DNA from: Naganishia liquefaciens
Taxonomy: Eukaryota > Basidiomycota > Tremellomycetes > Filobasidiales > Filobasidiaceae
Length of the DNA stretch: 64,000 nt
Reading direction: 5' to 3'
NCBI GenBank assembly: GCA_013423385.1
Contig: BLZA01000009.1
Coordinates: forward strand, 186,001 to 250,000
Of the stretch, positions 13,101-24,892 are shown piece after piece. A program made the translations under genes and the position numbers. Numbering within the stretch: position 1 is the stretch's first letter; every line of letters starts with the position of its first letter. The notes beneath the pieces were generated by a model. It was given only the letters and a program-made list of their open reading frames with translations. It had not been told where the DNA came from and searched no databases.

Positions 13101-15335
13101 CGTCGTGCGTCCTGTCGGCAGAGGCGACAAGGCAGCCGAACTGGGCGAAGTAATCGCGGTCTGAGTGTTGACAATCGAGTCCACGCTCGTAGTCTCAGCT
13201 GCATCGCTCGTGGAAGGCGATTGATTGGTCGTTGTAGTAACGCCCCTTTCGGTGCTTGTACTTGAGAACATGGTCGTTCCCGCCATTGAGGCTGCAGAAA
13301 GTCGCGTCAAATACTCCGCTATGACCCTACCGAAATGGACTTACTGGTGGATTCCGATGTCTCCGCGATCGAGCTGGCGGTCTCGGCAGTACTTGTCGCT
13401 GTCGAGGTCGTTTCCGCGCCTAGTCGAAAACAACTTAATGACTTTCCACAAAACGAGCGGTGAACTTACCGAGGTCCGAGCTGGTTGTTGCTGCACTGGA
13501 TGATGTTACCTTGGGAATGGCGGAACTTGAGCTGGTAACCCGCACACTCAGCCTTGATGTTGAGCTTGCCGGGTCGACGGTCGAAATGGCTGTGCGAGAT
13601 GCAGAAACCAGATCAGCTGACCCCTTCCTTGTTGAAATTTCGGCCATCGTAGTTTTCGATAGATCCGTCTTGGCCGATGTCACATCCGTCAATGTTGCGC
13701 TAGGAGCAAAAGGACCACTGGGTACGGAAGATGATGGTATGCCCAGTTTCTCAGTCAAAGACGAGAGGGCCAGACCTGAGTCTAGGGTCTTGGCCGGCTG
13801 AAGGCTCAAAGACAGTGTCTTTGCCCCTTCGCTCATCTGTGTACTTGTCTCGGTTCTGACTGTCGTGCCGAGAACCATCCCCGTGCTCCGACTCGTCGCA
13901 GCATCGCCCGTCGATGTCTTGCTCTCTAGAGTGATTCTCGATCCAACCGAGGAGGTCACTTCTCGCTCAACAGCCGTCTTGCTTTGGTCACGCAAAGATC
14001 CACTCGTAACGCTCGAGGTACTAGTAGCCATCATGCTCGGCAAGTCTGACGCTACTGCTGTTGCTCCAGAAGTTGTTCCAGTTTGCGACACTCCACCGGT
14101 CGCCGTAGCAGTCGACGATTCGCTACGCATTTCAGTCTTCGGCATCCCGCTCGACGTCTTAGTACCCAATGGCACGTTCATTCCTCCAGACTGAAGCGTT
14201 CCCTTCGGCTGTTCATCACTCGGCACCACGCTACTGGTTCCGACACCCGGCATCGCTTTCTGCGTCTCTCTACCCGTCAACACAGCATTCGTCTCCATGC
14301 TCTCCGATGTCTTCGAAGGCGACACTTCGCTCGAGGTTCCTGTAACAACCTCCGTCCCTGCAGGAAGCGCTTGCGTTCCCGTCGCTGCTGGTACAGTCGG
14401 TAACCCTTCCGTCTCTGCAGTCTTGAGAATATCTGTTTCCTGTGGGTTCTGAGCGACAGCGGGTGTCTGGGCATGTAGATTCTCCGTCGCCGATGGCTTT
14501 GGAATTCCTGTTTCTCCTGGATGCGGTCCGACATTAACCACCGCGGAGGTCGTTACGACCGGAATCACTTGAGTTGTTTCAACGTGTGCCACAGTCGACG
14601 ACTCGGCCCTTACGCTCGGCGCGCCAATCACAGGACTTTCCGTTCCCTCGACCGGCCCGTGCCCCGCCACAGGCTTCAGGTCCGCAACTGACGGCGTCAC
14701 GGTTTCTTGTCTCCTCCTTAACAAACCACTTCTATCCGCTCGATCATGTAAAGCTCGAGCGAACGTACCCATAATTGATCGTCCTGTACGTTGTGTCACT
14801 ACGCCATTCACGGGCGAAAGGAGGAAGAAAGGGCTAGGCATCTCTGCCACGGATGGAATTGGAAAGATAGTGAAGAAATACTTACGTTGCGTGGTGTCGG
14901 TGATCGTAATCGTCTCGGTATCTATCACCTCTTCCGCCGTTCGCGTCCTTGTTGGCTCCGTCACGGCGAAAAGATCTGTCGTCGGAACGACCTCGAGCAA
15001 TTGCGTTAATGGAAGATCCTCTCCGGCCATCATGATCGAATTGATCAGAGCTGGATCCCTCGTAATCAGCCGCTGTATTCCGGATGAAATAGAGAAAACA
15101 CACCCTCAAGCCCCGCTCCATCAAAGTCATTCTCGCCCACGGCCTGCCGTTCCTCCACTGCCTTCTGCTCTCTCCTCTGATACTCAAAGCCATGACCCCT
15201 TCCCCTTCGCCCTATGAATCGCCGTTCCATGCGCGCATGTCGGGTATCGTGTGATGGGGTCTTTATCGAGGCGTTCGAGGCGCTGCTAAAGGGAAGAAGG
15301 AGAAGCGCGAGGGTGAGGGTGGTTGATGGTCTCAT
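10152..15335 (-). CDS. MSB2: Msb2-like signalling mucin (Ser/Thr-rich transmembrane sensor)
   Basis: This resembles Msb2, the plasma-membrane mucin that feeds the Cdc42/filamentation and osmotic MAPK pathways in fungi. The start at 15335 gives a signal peptide (MRPSTTLTLALLLLPFSSAS). Two very large exons (roughly 15033-13435 and 13204-11114) then code for a long Ser/Thr/Ala-rich region, a typical O-glycosylated mucin stalk. Close to the membrane is a non-repetitive module (LPALISILLNADNYPWDFV, then LTKWLGYIPSSLVSDL and IKTPSSPLYRQ) that looks like the Hkr1-Msb2 homology region where the extracellular part is cleaved. One membrane helix follows (IIIGVCVGVGGALWIALIFW), then a basic tail of about 180 residues. 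The first intron appears to be only 29 nt. The plus-strand Val/Ala-rich frames across this gene are its antisense shadows. Identity as Msb2 rather than another mucin rests on the membrane-proximal module. Confidence 0.75.
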
Positions 15336-15423
15336 TCTCTCTTTTTTCCGCGCGGAATGCGATGGTTAGGAGCGTGCGTGCATCACCTGGAATTGCACGG
15401 TGAAGATCCCCTTCCCAGCGTTG

Positions 15424-15470
15424 TTGTCGTCGTCGTCGTCGTCGTCGGCGGCGGCGGCGTCGGTGTCGGT
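15424..15470. repeat. GTC/GGC trinucleotide microsatellite
   Basis: This is a run of about eight GTC units passing into GGC units, 90-135 bp upstream of the mucin start codon. It is a simple-sequence repeat, probably in the 5' UTR or promoter of the Msb2-like gene. Confidence 0.8.
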
Positions 15471-15921
15471 ATCGTCAATGTCGTCGTATCTGATCAATCA
15501 AACGAGTGTATCCAGTCTGGGACGGAAAGGGCAGGTCGAGATGGTAAAGGGGCAAGGGATCAGCTCTCAAAGGAGCTTGCCGGCCGATCACACACAGCAA
15601 AACACAACCCTCTCCTGCCTGAGTCGCACATGAAACGCCCTCGGAGCCTTTTTCGGGGGCACGCGCCGGACGCGTCGGAAGGGCCCTGGTTCGGGCTGCG
15701 GAGGTGGAATGTGGCTCAACCTATTTCAGAGTCTGCTAGTCAAGCATGATGTATAGAGCGAGATTTTGATCGCTATACCGTAGAGCGATCTTGAGAGATA
15801 GGTGCAGGAAGCGAAAGGGGCAGTTGATGACAGCTTAGCCAACTGGTATGGCGCGAATCAGATCGTCGACGAGGAATAGCCCATAGTCCGTTAGCGCTTG
15901 AGCTTGAGGGGCTAGAGGATT

Positions 15922-16504
15922 TTAGGTCGTGATAGCGGCATGCAGGGAAGGGTAGTCACCCGAACGAGTAAGACTGCTTTGCAGCAGAGTATAAGCACGG
16001 TTCATACAGTAGCCCACGTCCATCGCCATGTCAGACCCTCCGTCCCCAGAGTATCTACATTGAGAACAGGCTCTCAGACCCCCGTCGAGCGGAGTCCGCT
16101 TCTCTGTCGCGTATTGTAGCAGGAATCTCTCAACACAATCCACCTGTACAAATGCAAGTCGCTCGAGAAGTTTGTATCCTCCTTCTTCGTACTTTCTCTC
16201 TCCAGGGTAATCCACAATTCCTTGTTGCAACATCTGGGCGCCAAAGCTCCTCGCTGATACACCAACGGGATCTGCCCGATATGCGCGCCGCTTTTCTCTC
16301 GTTCGTGGCGAAATCCTGAGAGGTCGTCATCTCGGTCGATCTCGAAGACGAAGTCTTATAACAGTGCTAGTACAAAGGCCATTCGGTTCCAACAGTGTCC
16401 TCATCAGGGGATCCGCGACTGCGCCGCGACCCTCTTTTCTTGCACCTGAAGGGTGACGTGTTCCCTTGTGTTCCTATCAGCCGCTTCTGAACAAAGAACA
16501 ACAT
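15922..16504 (-). CDS. Unrecognised small protein, two exons
   Basis: I do not recognise this protein. The start at 16504 reads MLFFVQKRLIGTQGN. A plausible intron (donor GTACTA, acceptor CTCTCAG near 16316-16378) joins SPDEDTVGTEWPL to a second exon. That exon reads YRADPVGVSARSFGAQMLQ, YEEGGYKLLERLAFVQVDCV and ACSQCRYSGDGG, and ends SLTRSGDYPSLHAAITT. The composition and lack of stops over about 170 codons look coding, and the neighbouring frames do not. A CSQC pair and several further cysteines are present, but there is no signal peptide or membrane segment. A related-looking string (QALTDYGLFLVDDLIRAIP) lies downstream at about 15840-15905 and could be a further exon. The model is tentative. 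Confidence 0.35.
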
Positions 16505-19155
16505 CCTCAGTCAGGCTTCCTGTGGCGGTTGCTGATTCGGTAGATCCTTCGTCAATTGGACAGATTCTGATGACCTACTGCTGATGATATTTCCGCGTTC
16601 TTGGATCCCGGGACAAGATTAGGGCGGCCAAGGCCTTTGATCCGCTTGGTAAGGGCATTGTACTTGCGACTCATCAGGAGCATGATGAGCTGAGTCTGCC
16701 AAAGCATCCTGCATTGCAGTATGTGTGTGTGGATAAAGGTCAATCACGGGGCAACCGGCCGGGAAGAAATCTGGGTTGTGCCGTTGCGCCGGATCTGCAG
16801 TGGCATCTTGCCTGTTTGGATTTACCTGTGTGATCCGTGTGTTGGGTAGTGGCCAAAAGTCAGCAACAGTCGCTCATTGAAGATCGCGGTCAGCAAGAAC
16901 TCGATTGCGAAGGCAAGAAGGTCCAGGAAGAAGGCTTATGGCGTCATCCTGACTCCGCTATCTGACCATTTGTGTCAAACGGTAAACATCTTGGCACGTT
17001 CTATAAACTCGAAAAGATTGTCAAGTTCACTGCGACTCCAAGACAGAATGGTGGTCGCGCTGCCACTGCACTGAGAAGCGGGTGTCGGGAGGCGAGAGGT
17101 TCATCAGGGAGGCAGGGCTTAGGTGATTGTCTCCACCTTCTTGCCAGTGCCAGGCTGCCCCTATTCGTCGAGAAACAACAAATGGCAGACGTGACAGGAA
17201 TATCGTAACAGCCACGCTGGTGTTGGCTCACCTGGGGTGCTTTCTGAAGGCTCATCTCGGGAGGGAAGCCTGTAGGACAGGAGGGAGATGATTTATACGT
17301 CGGCGGCCCTCTGTTATGTAATCCAGCACCAAATCATGGACATTCGGGATGTTCCAGATGGATGCGATGAACCATCGCTTCCTTCCCGCCTGCGCTGGCC
17401 TGACAACTCCATTTTATGCGGAAACCCAGGATAGGCCGGATCGTTTAACCTTTATATGTCGCCGGAGATTCTGGGTATGCATTCAAACGTCCGTCTTAGA
17501 CCTGTATAAGAGCCAGGCTTGTCCATGCATGGCCATGAGTCATAAAGTCACGATGCTAGAGAAAGACCAGCCCAGCCACATAGGACCGCGAGAGCCATGA
17601 CAAGAAGCTTGGATCCATGACAAGAAGCTTGGATCCATGTACGGAACATATTTTAAGGCACCAGACTTGGAGAGCCGGAGTCCTCAAGACGCTGGACCCT
17701 TTTCAACAACCACCACCCATGTATAAGCAGAAGAGAAATAGACAAAAGGCAAAAAAGGGTGTGAGCCCTGTCGTCACAAGGCGGTAGTGCTTAGCCAAGG
17801 ACAACGCGATCCGACATGGGCAAGCCCAGCGGTCGAGATCAGGCGGAACAAATTACTTGACGAAATAGGGTTCAGTGAACCCGTAATACTCGTCAGAGTA
17901 TTAAGAACAGATACTACACATGATCTAAGCCAATTTGGCAACAGAAATGTACTCGATCATCCTGAAAAATTTGACCGATGCGTGGCCCTTGCGGCACCGC
18001 GCTTTCCCGCGCTTTTCGACCGCGACCAGCTTTCTAAAAGCTTTGACTGCCATGCTATGGCTGTAGCGTTGCAGCTCTTTTCCTCCCTATCCTCCCAGCT
18101 GCCTCTTCCTGTTCGTCTTGATCACGTATGAGCCTGCTTCAGAGAAACTGTTTGATTGGCAGAAGCTATGGAGGGCAATGACTAACTTTCCGGTCAATCA
18201 AAAGGGCGTCAACAGGTCATTCAGCTGGCCATTCGCCATTCACGACGCGCATGGCGTGATTGTTACATTCAGAGCGCGTCGCACACCTGGATTGGAACCT
18301 TATCATTATAATCACGCCTTTCTTCGAAAGATGTCATCCGTCTGACAGGATGCAACATAGGATGACTTCTGATAATTGCAGCCTATGATCTGGACACGTC
18401 AATCTGACCCGGAACTCCCAACGCTTTCTGCTACTTTTGCATCAATACCTCTTTTTGCTGTACCAGGCTTTGGTTTCGAAAGATCTTGAAACATCCCTTG
18501 ATCAGGTTGTCAGTTAGATGTGCGGGACTTTTGAAGCTGCTTTGCTGTTGGTGATGAGAGCGACAAATGAACCAAGACTCCAATAACGAAAACAGCGTGC
18601 TCGATTGGATATCGCTACAGCTACCGCTACCAGAACCCATGCGCTGCACACACGCTCGCACCCTGCATTCCAACGACGTCATGGGCTGAAAACGAATAAC
18701 GTCGCGGGGATTTCCCCGGTCTCAAAAATAGTTTTAACCGACCGGGCATCCCGTGTGCAATCCCGGGGTCTTGGCCGGGCAAAAGCCCAGCGAAAGATGC
18801 CAAAAACACAGCCAACTATCTAATCATCCCTCCACACCCCTCCAGTCCCGATCACTTCATCGCAGCAGCCATCGCCGGCCGCGATTGCGCATCTCAGCGG
18901 ATAGTGACAAAGGTTCGCCAGCTCATACGCCTTGTAGTCTTTCAAAGTCGAAACTGCCGCTTTCGTGCTACAGTGTATGCTACATCAAACGAACCGAGAT
19001 GCTGAAAACATTTAGAGGCCGCTGAGATCTGCAAAGCTGTCTACAAACATATATATCATCGATGCTTTGAAATTGAAAGTTGCCTGCTAGAGCTCCCGCC
19101 CCATTCCTTTTAGCCATCGCCTTTCAAGCCCACGCTCTCTTTGTGAAATCTCAGC
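16505..19155. other. Gene-poor interval upstream of the amino acid transporter
   Basis: About 2.6 kb has only short open frames and none that I can assign. The longest, on the plus strand at 17787-18131, codes 114 residues without a known motif. The interval contains one perfect 20-bp tandem duplication (separate entry). The last few hundred bases (about 18800-19155) are pyrimidine-rich and probably hold the transporter promoter. Confidence 0.4.
17595..17639. repeat. 20-bp tandem duplication
   Basis: The 20-base unit CCATGACAAGAAGCTTGGAT occurs twice in perfect tandem (17595-17614 and 17615-17634) and begins a third time with CCATG. It lies in non-coding sequence. The perfect identity suggests a recent slippage or repair event. 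Confidence 0.85.
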
Positions 19156-21693
19156 ATGTCAAGACCGGCAGCTCAACGTGCGTTTTCAAGAACAGAACAA
19201 CTTTCCACGACTGACGTATATTGCAGACCCACATCTTATCGATCATGGACTCCCCGGAGGTCCGACAACCGGTTTTGACCCCGAAAAGGCGACCGACCAC
19301 GACCGCGATACCGTAATTCCCGGAGGCGGTCCCGGCTCATATGCCTCGCCAACACTTGTACGCACAAGATCAGGCGCTTCAGCTGCAGCAAGACGGAGCA
19401 AAGTGTTTGGGTCCACGAAGGTCGAGGCAGAAACATCGAGCGTGATTGTCGATGACGAGAGCTCGGCGTTGGTGCAGATCGAGGAGAGGACTTTGACCTG
19501 GCAGCAGACGACGGCCCTGTTGCTCATTGAATATGTGGTATTAGCCATTTTGGGTGAGTCGCCTCACAGGCCGTCTGGAACCTGCGGAAGCGCTGATATG
19601 GGTCATAGCGTTCCCGTATTCCTTCCAGATTCTCGGCATGGCCGGAGGTGAGTGCTGGAAAGCGATGTTGACGGCCAATGAAGGGCTCCGAACCTGAACC
19701 GAGAGGAAGAATGAGATCATCAAAGGGTCCTAGCCTGCATCATGGTATGACCTGGGTACATGGGCTGGCGGAGATCTGGGTATCCCGTAGGGGCGTCCGA
19801 CGTCACTGACGCGAAGACAGCCTCTGTGACTCTCCGCGACGGTTGGGGCATGGTAGACGGGATCTTGGCCGAAGCAAAGCGCGAATCTGGTGCCCGCGGC
19901 AAGGACGTCGTTGACAAATACTTTGATTTCCAGGCATGATCACGACTGTCGTTGTTGGACTCTCAGTATTATACACTTCACACGTTCTTTGGCGGTAAGT
20001 CGATGAAGATCGGCTCAAGGGCTTGTACTGACTGTTTGCGCAACCAGATTCTGTCTGGCTCATCCAGAAGTACGAGATATTGCCGATGCTGCATATGTAG
20101 TTGCAGGAAGGCGGCGTATAGCCTGGTATGCTGCGTAAGTGGATAGCAGGAGTTCGATTTCCGTCCGACATTGACAATGCGAGCTCACAGATTCATCGGA
20201 CTCGCCCTGAATAATCTCTTCATCATGTAAGCCCGGTCGCGTGCGAGACTAGATAGCAGCTGATGGCGCGAATTCTAGGGGTCTCCACGTCAACGCCGCT
20301 TCGACTGCAATCAACACTGTCATTCAATACGAGTTCTGTACCGTTTGGTGGGGTGTTATTTTCTTGGTGATCATGTGGGCCGGGTCGCTTATCCGAGGAT
20401 TCAAGTACACTGGTGGGTCTGCGTTATTGCGTTGGGCGACAGAATGAGCGGGAACGACAACTGATCCAGCAATCTCCAGAGGTGGCCGCGATTGTTTCCG
20501 CCGGAACCATGTTCATCTGCTACTTGCTCGTGGTAATAGGTGAGTCCGTGCAAAGTCAGGTGGCATTGTAGCTCATACGGCTCTTTCAGGTCACGGCGTG
20601 CAAGGTACTCCAAACGGCTACAAGGCCGCCACTGCGACAACGCCTGCCACCAGCTTGGAATGGACTGTCTGGGCGCCCGAAGGTACCACATTCGTTCAGG
20701 GTGTCAGCGCATTGTTGAACATTGCGTAAGTGTGCCCGTCCACAAAGGTTGGAATCCCCAATTGACATTGATCATTTCAGCTACACCTTTATCGGTCAGG
20801 CCTTGATTCCGTCCTTTGTCGGGGACATGAAGCGACCCGAGGACTTCCCAAAAGCCCTGTATATCTCGATGACCGTGGAACTGGCTCTGTTCAGCACCTG
20901 CGGAGCGATCGTTTACTCGTATGCCGGAACTGCGCTTACGACGGCCCCGGCGTACGGTAGTCTGATCGCCAAATACGGAAAGCCCGCGGCGGCGCTCGTC
21001 TTGCCGACTGTCATCATTGTCGGTGGGTATCTCTGCGACGAGAGCCGAGTAGGGGAGCTGACGCTACCTTTTCCTACAGGCATTCTCTACTCGCTCGTGA
21101 CCAGTCGAGCCGTCTTTTTCCAAATCTTTCCCGAAAAGTCGATTCACAGACAAAGGCATACCGTCAAGGGATGGGCCATCTGGATCGCCATTGTGTCGAT
21201 CGGCTGGATCATTGCGTTTGTCATTGCCGAGTCTAGTAAGTCATCTTGGATGCCCTCTTTGGGTTGTGCTCAGTATGCCACGCCTCGACAGTCCCCTTCT
21301 TTAGTGATCTCTTGTCTTTGAGTGAGTTCCCCTCGAGCTGTACGCCGACCCGTCATTAATGGCCATTGTGTTATCCCAGTCTCCTCGCTCTTTGACTCGT
21401 GGTTCGGCTACATCTTGTGGGCATGCTGCTACTGGCATCTCAATCGCGGAAAACCCTTGTCCAACAAACGCCATCTGGTCGAATACATTCTGAATATTGT
21501 CATGTTCATCACCGGGTTTTTCCTATTCGGCGCCGGAACCTATGCCAGTGTCCAAAGTCAGTATTAATCTCAGAGGAGGATGGATGCCAGGCACTGACAT
21601 TGGCTGCGCGTAGGTATCATCAACTCGTATAGCACCGGAAACATCAAGACTGCGTTCTCTTGCGTAAACTCTGGATTCGAGTTTACGCGGTAG
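19156..21693 (+). CDS. Amino acid transporter, AAAP (Aa_trans) family
   Basis: This multi-pass transporter moves amino acids across the plasma or vacuolar membrane, probably with protons, and resembles Neurospora mtr-type neutral amino acid permeases. The start at 19156 gives MSRPAAQ, spliced at a 49-nt intron to HPHLIDHGLPGG. The soluble N-terminus leads to the first helix (QTTALLLIEYVVLAILA, then FPYSFQILGMAG). The spliced product continues VGLSVLYTSHVLWRF, AWYAAFIGLALNNLFIM, FLVIMWAGSLIRGFKYTG and MFICYLLVVIGHG. It then reads YTFIGQALIPSFVGDMKRP, the hallmark Aa_trans region, and WGYILWACCYW-like C-terminal helices (FGYILWACCYWHLNRGK). It ends SCVNSGFEFTR. About ten introns are required. 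One, 19648-19933, is about 285 nt, far longer than the others, and carries an odd coding-like stretch. The substrate cannot be called. Confidence 0.88.
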
Positions 21694-23299
21694 CGGCGCG
21701 GATGTAAGATCTCGCTCGCGTAGGACCTCGTGCTGTCCTCAACGGAGGGCCTACCGAATGTCAAAAGGGCACGCAACGGTACTGGATGCGAGATTGTAGA
21801 ATAGTGTCAAGGCTTAGATCCATGTTGTACCCAGCTTGTCGCTCTATGAAAAGCCTACTCGCACGGAAACGCTCTGGTGCCGTGGGGACGTGCTATGCGC
21901 TGTCCTTGTGGTCTTTGCAGGCAGACAACGGATGGTTTCTGGATTCGCAAATGGCCGATACCCAAGGCCAAGGTGGAGATTCAAGTTTCCGGCCGTCTAA
22001 TTCGACTATCAGATTCGGTAAATGGCCCTGCTCGCGATACCTTGTTTGCCCGACTGCGTTCTTGCAAAACACGCAAGACGGACGGCCAGCCGCACGGATT
22101 TGCAGCTACTGGGATCATTCGTGTCGAACGATTGCCTTTGTCGCACCATGCACAGCCATGATGTTGGGCCATGCGGGAAAGGAGAGTGCGTTTCCCGTCG
22201 CATTCTACATGTCGCGAATCGATCCTCTTCCACGCTCTTCAAGCCAGCACCTCGTAAGGATTGTTTCCAAACGGGAGGCCCGGGCCATGCCCGACGCCAT
22301 GTTGCCATCTTCCAGCAACTCCCTGAGCAGAGGAAACTTTCGAGGCCGTTTGAATCCCTCTTCAAATCACGCGCGGGATCTATCACCCGGTGCGCTCGGG
22401 ATCTATCACCCGGTTCGCGTCCGATTCTTCAACTTGCGCTCGCTCTCTATTCCCTCCAGTCGATGGTTTTTACGGGGGCTGCGCTATATCATGTTTAGAA
22501 TGAGCCGACCTTTGCGCGAGACGGAACGGGTTGCCAGAGGGAGAACACGATGGTCTGGCGGGATCCAACTCGGACGATATCGCAGCCGAGGATATGTAAA
22601 CGGTCGCACGATCCCGCCCGCTTCCTCCGGTCGTCCGCGAATCCCCTATCGTGTGAGAACAGCCCGATTCCCTTGTACGCCACCAAGACCTCTGGCGATT
22701 CCGGGACGGGGAACGGCATGTGGTCGATGACACCGGGGATATCCCGTCTTTTATCGAGCGAATGCCTTGCACGACGCCGTTCAGGGCGTCTGCACGTTGT
22801 GATCATAGGGGCAGTTTATGCAAAGAGTCTTTGTTCCCTCGGGCCTCATTGATGAGGACCCTCGCGACAAGGATGTCCGCGGCATGCCCCCTTCCCCACA
22901 TCCCCGGCCCCCTTTGTGCCGGCCACCTTATGATGGGCCTGCCCTTGGGGGAGAATACTACAGCAAACGGTAGACTCGATCAAAGTTTCCCTCGACGGCA
23001 CCCCTTTTTCCGATCTCTCGTTGATTTCGGCGGTGTAGCCTATGTAGCTGTTGCGGCACCTCGGTCGGTCGGGGAACTGGTGCCGGGTAGCGCAAAGTGC
23101 GGTGGAACGATGTCGAGTCGCGCAAGTGCAAACGGGTCAAGTGCCGCCATTCCCGCACGTGGGCCAGGCGACTGTTTTCGTTCTACCGTAGGCAAACGAG
23201 CCGAGCGGACCAAAAGATCCCGGAAAAATACTGCTCGGGAATCCCAAGGTCATGCATAATACCCTACAACCGCCCTGCCGCCCTGCCGCCCGCCGGCGG
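21694..23299. other. Interval between the transporter and DCC1 without a supported gene
   Basis: About 1.6 kb separates two convergent genes. Several frames stay open for 100-300 codons (21786-22730 and 22720-23259, plus), but this stretch is GC-rich and the frames overlap on both strands. Their translations are Arg/Pro/Ser-rich without any motif I recognise. A short imperfect repeat (unit about 22 bases, core GGGATCTATCACCCGGT) lies at 22371-22415. I see no gene that I can support. Confidence 0.4.
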
Positions 23300-24695
23300 C
23301 TACCGCCTCGCATACCACCACACCCCATCCCGCTCCCTGACGCTCCTCACAAACTTGCCCACCAGCCTCTCCGCCGCCTTTCGATCGCCCTCGGGCGTCA
23401 ACCCTTTTAAAAACGGCTCCATCTCGTCCGGCGCCCAACGTGTACGTGCGAGAAACAGGTCGGCGAATCGCGCGGCCGGGTCGGTTGGGAGGTGGGAGAG
23501 GGGGAAGGGGGTGATCAATGTGGGATGGTGGGGAAGCGGGGAGGGGGTGAGGAGGTGGTTGCCCTGAAGAGGGCGGGGGAGGGGGGGGTTAGGTGAGGGT
23601 TGGTGGGGAGGGGGGAGGGGGGCGGGGGGGCGGGCGTACCGAGAGCAGTTTGAGGGAGATGGTGTCGCCGTAAGAGGTACCGATGGCGGTGCGCCATTTA
23701 TCCATAAAGGCATCGACCGTGGGAGGATCGATTGTCTGCGGGGAGGGGGGGCGGCATCATCAGCTGTGGGAGGGGAGGGACGGCACGGGACGGCACGGGA
23801 CGCACACTCTCGAGTTCTAAAAGTCCCTTGCCTACTTGGGCCACGATCGCCTGCACATCGGGCTCCCACTGATCCCCGCCGACCAAGCTTCCATACAATC
23901 GCATGACCTCGGTCGTCACCTCGCGATCGACGGCGTATTCTTGCTCGAGCGCGGCCAAGATCGGTTCGGCTGGAGCGGTGCCGTTGGTGGGGAGGGACGC
24001 GTGGATCGTAAAGAGGGAGAGCAGGGTCGTGAGGAGGTCTGTGAGCGGACGTGTGGGCAGGTAGAGGAGGTGGTCTGAACGGGTTCTCGTTGGTTGGTTA
24101 GCGTGCGCGCGCACCGAATGGGGGTGGGGGGACACACACCATCCACGGTAATCACGTTGCGTTCCCTCAACCCGACCTCCAACTCGGCGTCACTCGCCTG
24201 AACCACACTCTGCAACTGATCACGCGTATACCGCTTGCGTTTTCCCGTGCGCTCGTCCCCTTGCTCGTCCTCACGCCTCTGTTTCCCCGCTCCCGTCCCC
24301 GCTCCCATCCCGCGCCACGCACTCGGCTTTAACAACTTGTCAATCCGCGCCACCCTCGGGGCTGTCGGCGTGAGTTCGAGGATCTCGTGGCACGTATCCT
24401 GCAGCACCAGATCTCCCAGCGTGGTTTCCCGCACACGAGGCTCCCTCGGACGTAGACACAGCATGGCATTCGAGACGGTAATCGTCCTCAGCGTGTACGT
24501 CTGCGCGTCGGTACACACCACGGCATCGTCCGCCCGTGTCCCCTTGATCGTCAACCTCACGCCGGGCTTTCCCGCGCGCTCTGCCTGCTCGATGGCGCGC
24601 GCGAGGTCGGGCGTGAGTTGGATGAGCTTGAGGGCGGCGGTGTGGCCTGTTGTGGGGTCCGCCGTGGGGTCGTATCGGATCGCGTACGGGTGCAT
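23300..24695 (-). CDS. DCC1: Sister chromatid cohesion protein DCC1
   Basis: DCC1 joins Ctf8 and Ctf18 in the alternative clamp loader that acts on PCNA during cohesion establishment and replication checkpoint signalling. The start at 24695 gives MHPYAIRYDPTADPT; a longer in-frame start at 24818 would add a low-complexity leader and is less likely. Conserved blocks are LKLIQLTPDLARAIE, VRLTIKGTRADDAVVCTD, TYTLRTITVSNAMLCL and GDLVLQDTCHEILELTP. After an intron (about 24080-24150) come HLLYLPTRPLTDLLTTLL and, nearer the end, WAPDEMEPFLKGL and VRERDGVWWYARR. These match the beta-rich N-terminal half and winged-helix C-terminal half of Dcc1. Four or so introns are needed, one extremely G-rich on the plus strand. 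The gene is divergent from ERV1, sharing about 235 bp of upstream DNA. Confidence 0.85.
23555..23640. repeat. G-run-rich low-complexity tract in a DCC1 intron
   Basis: The plus strand carries at least six runs of five to eight Gs within about 80 bases, so it could fold into a G-quadruplex as DNA. The DCC1 transcript is C-rich here because the gene is on the minus strand. The tract falls between coding exons, so it is probably intronic. Confidence 0.6.
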
Positions 24696-24756
24696 GGTCG
24701 GTCGGTCGCTCAGGGGGCAAGGGTGCCGGGGTGAGCAAGGGGGAGGGGGAGCAAAG

Positions 24757-24767
24757 ACGCGACGCGC
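24757..24767. promoter_or_regulatory. CGCG box upstream of DCC1
   Basis: GACGCGACGCG lies 62-72 bp upstream of the DCC1 start codon and is identical to the 11-mer upstream of POL1. It lacks the final T of a perfect ACGCGT but keeps the CGCG core bound by MBF-type factors. It lies in the region shared with the divergent ERV1 gene. Function is inferred. Confidence 0.45.
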
Positions 24768-24892
24768 CGAGTTGAATGCGGGTGAGACACCGCAGCTAGA
24801 GGGGGCGCGCGGATGCAAATTCCCAGGGGGGAGAAGAGATCGCAGGGGTCATCCTCGTCCGTCTTGCTGCTCTGTTTGCCTTGCCACCCACG

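Noticed and set aside
22720-23259. 179-codon plus-strand frame
   Set aside because: No motif, no homology I know, overlapping frames on both strands in GC-rich DNA; not supported as a gene.
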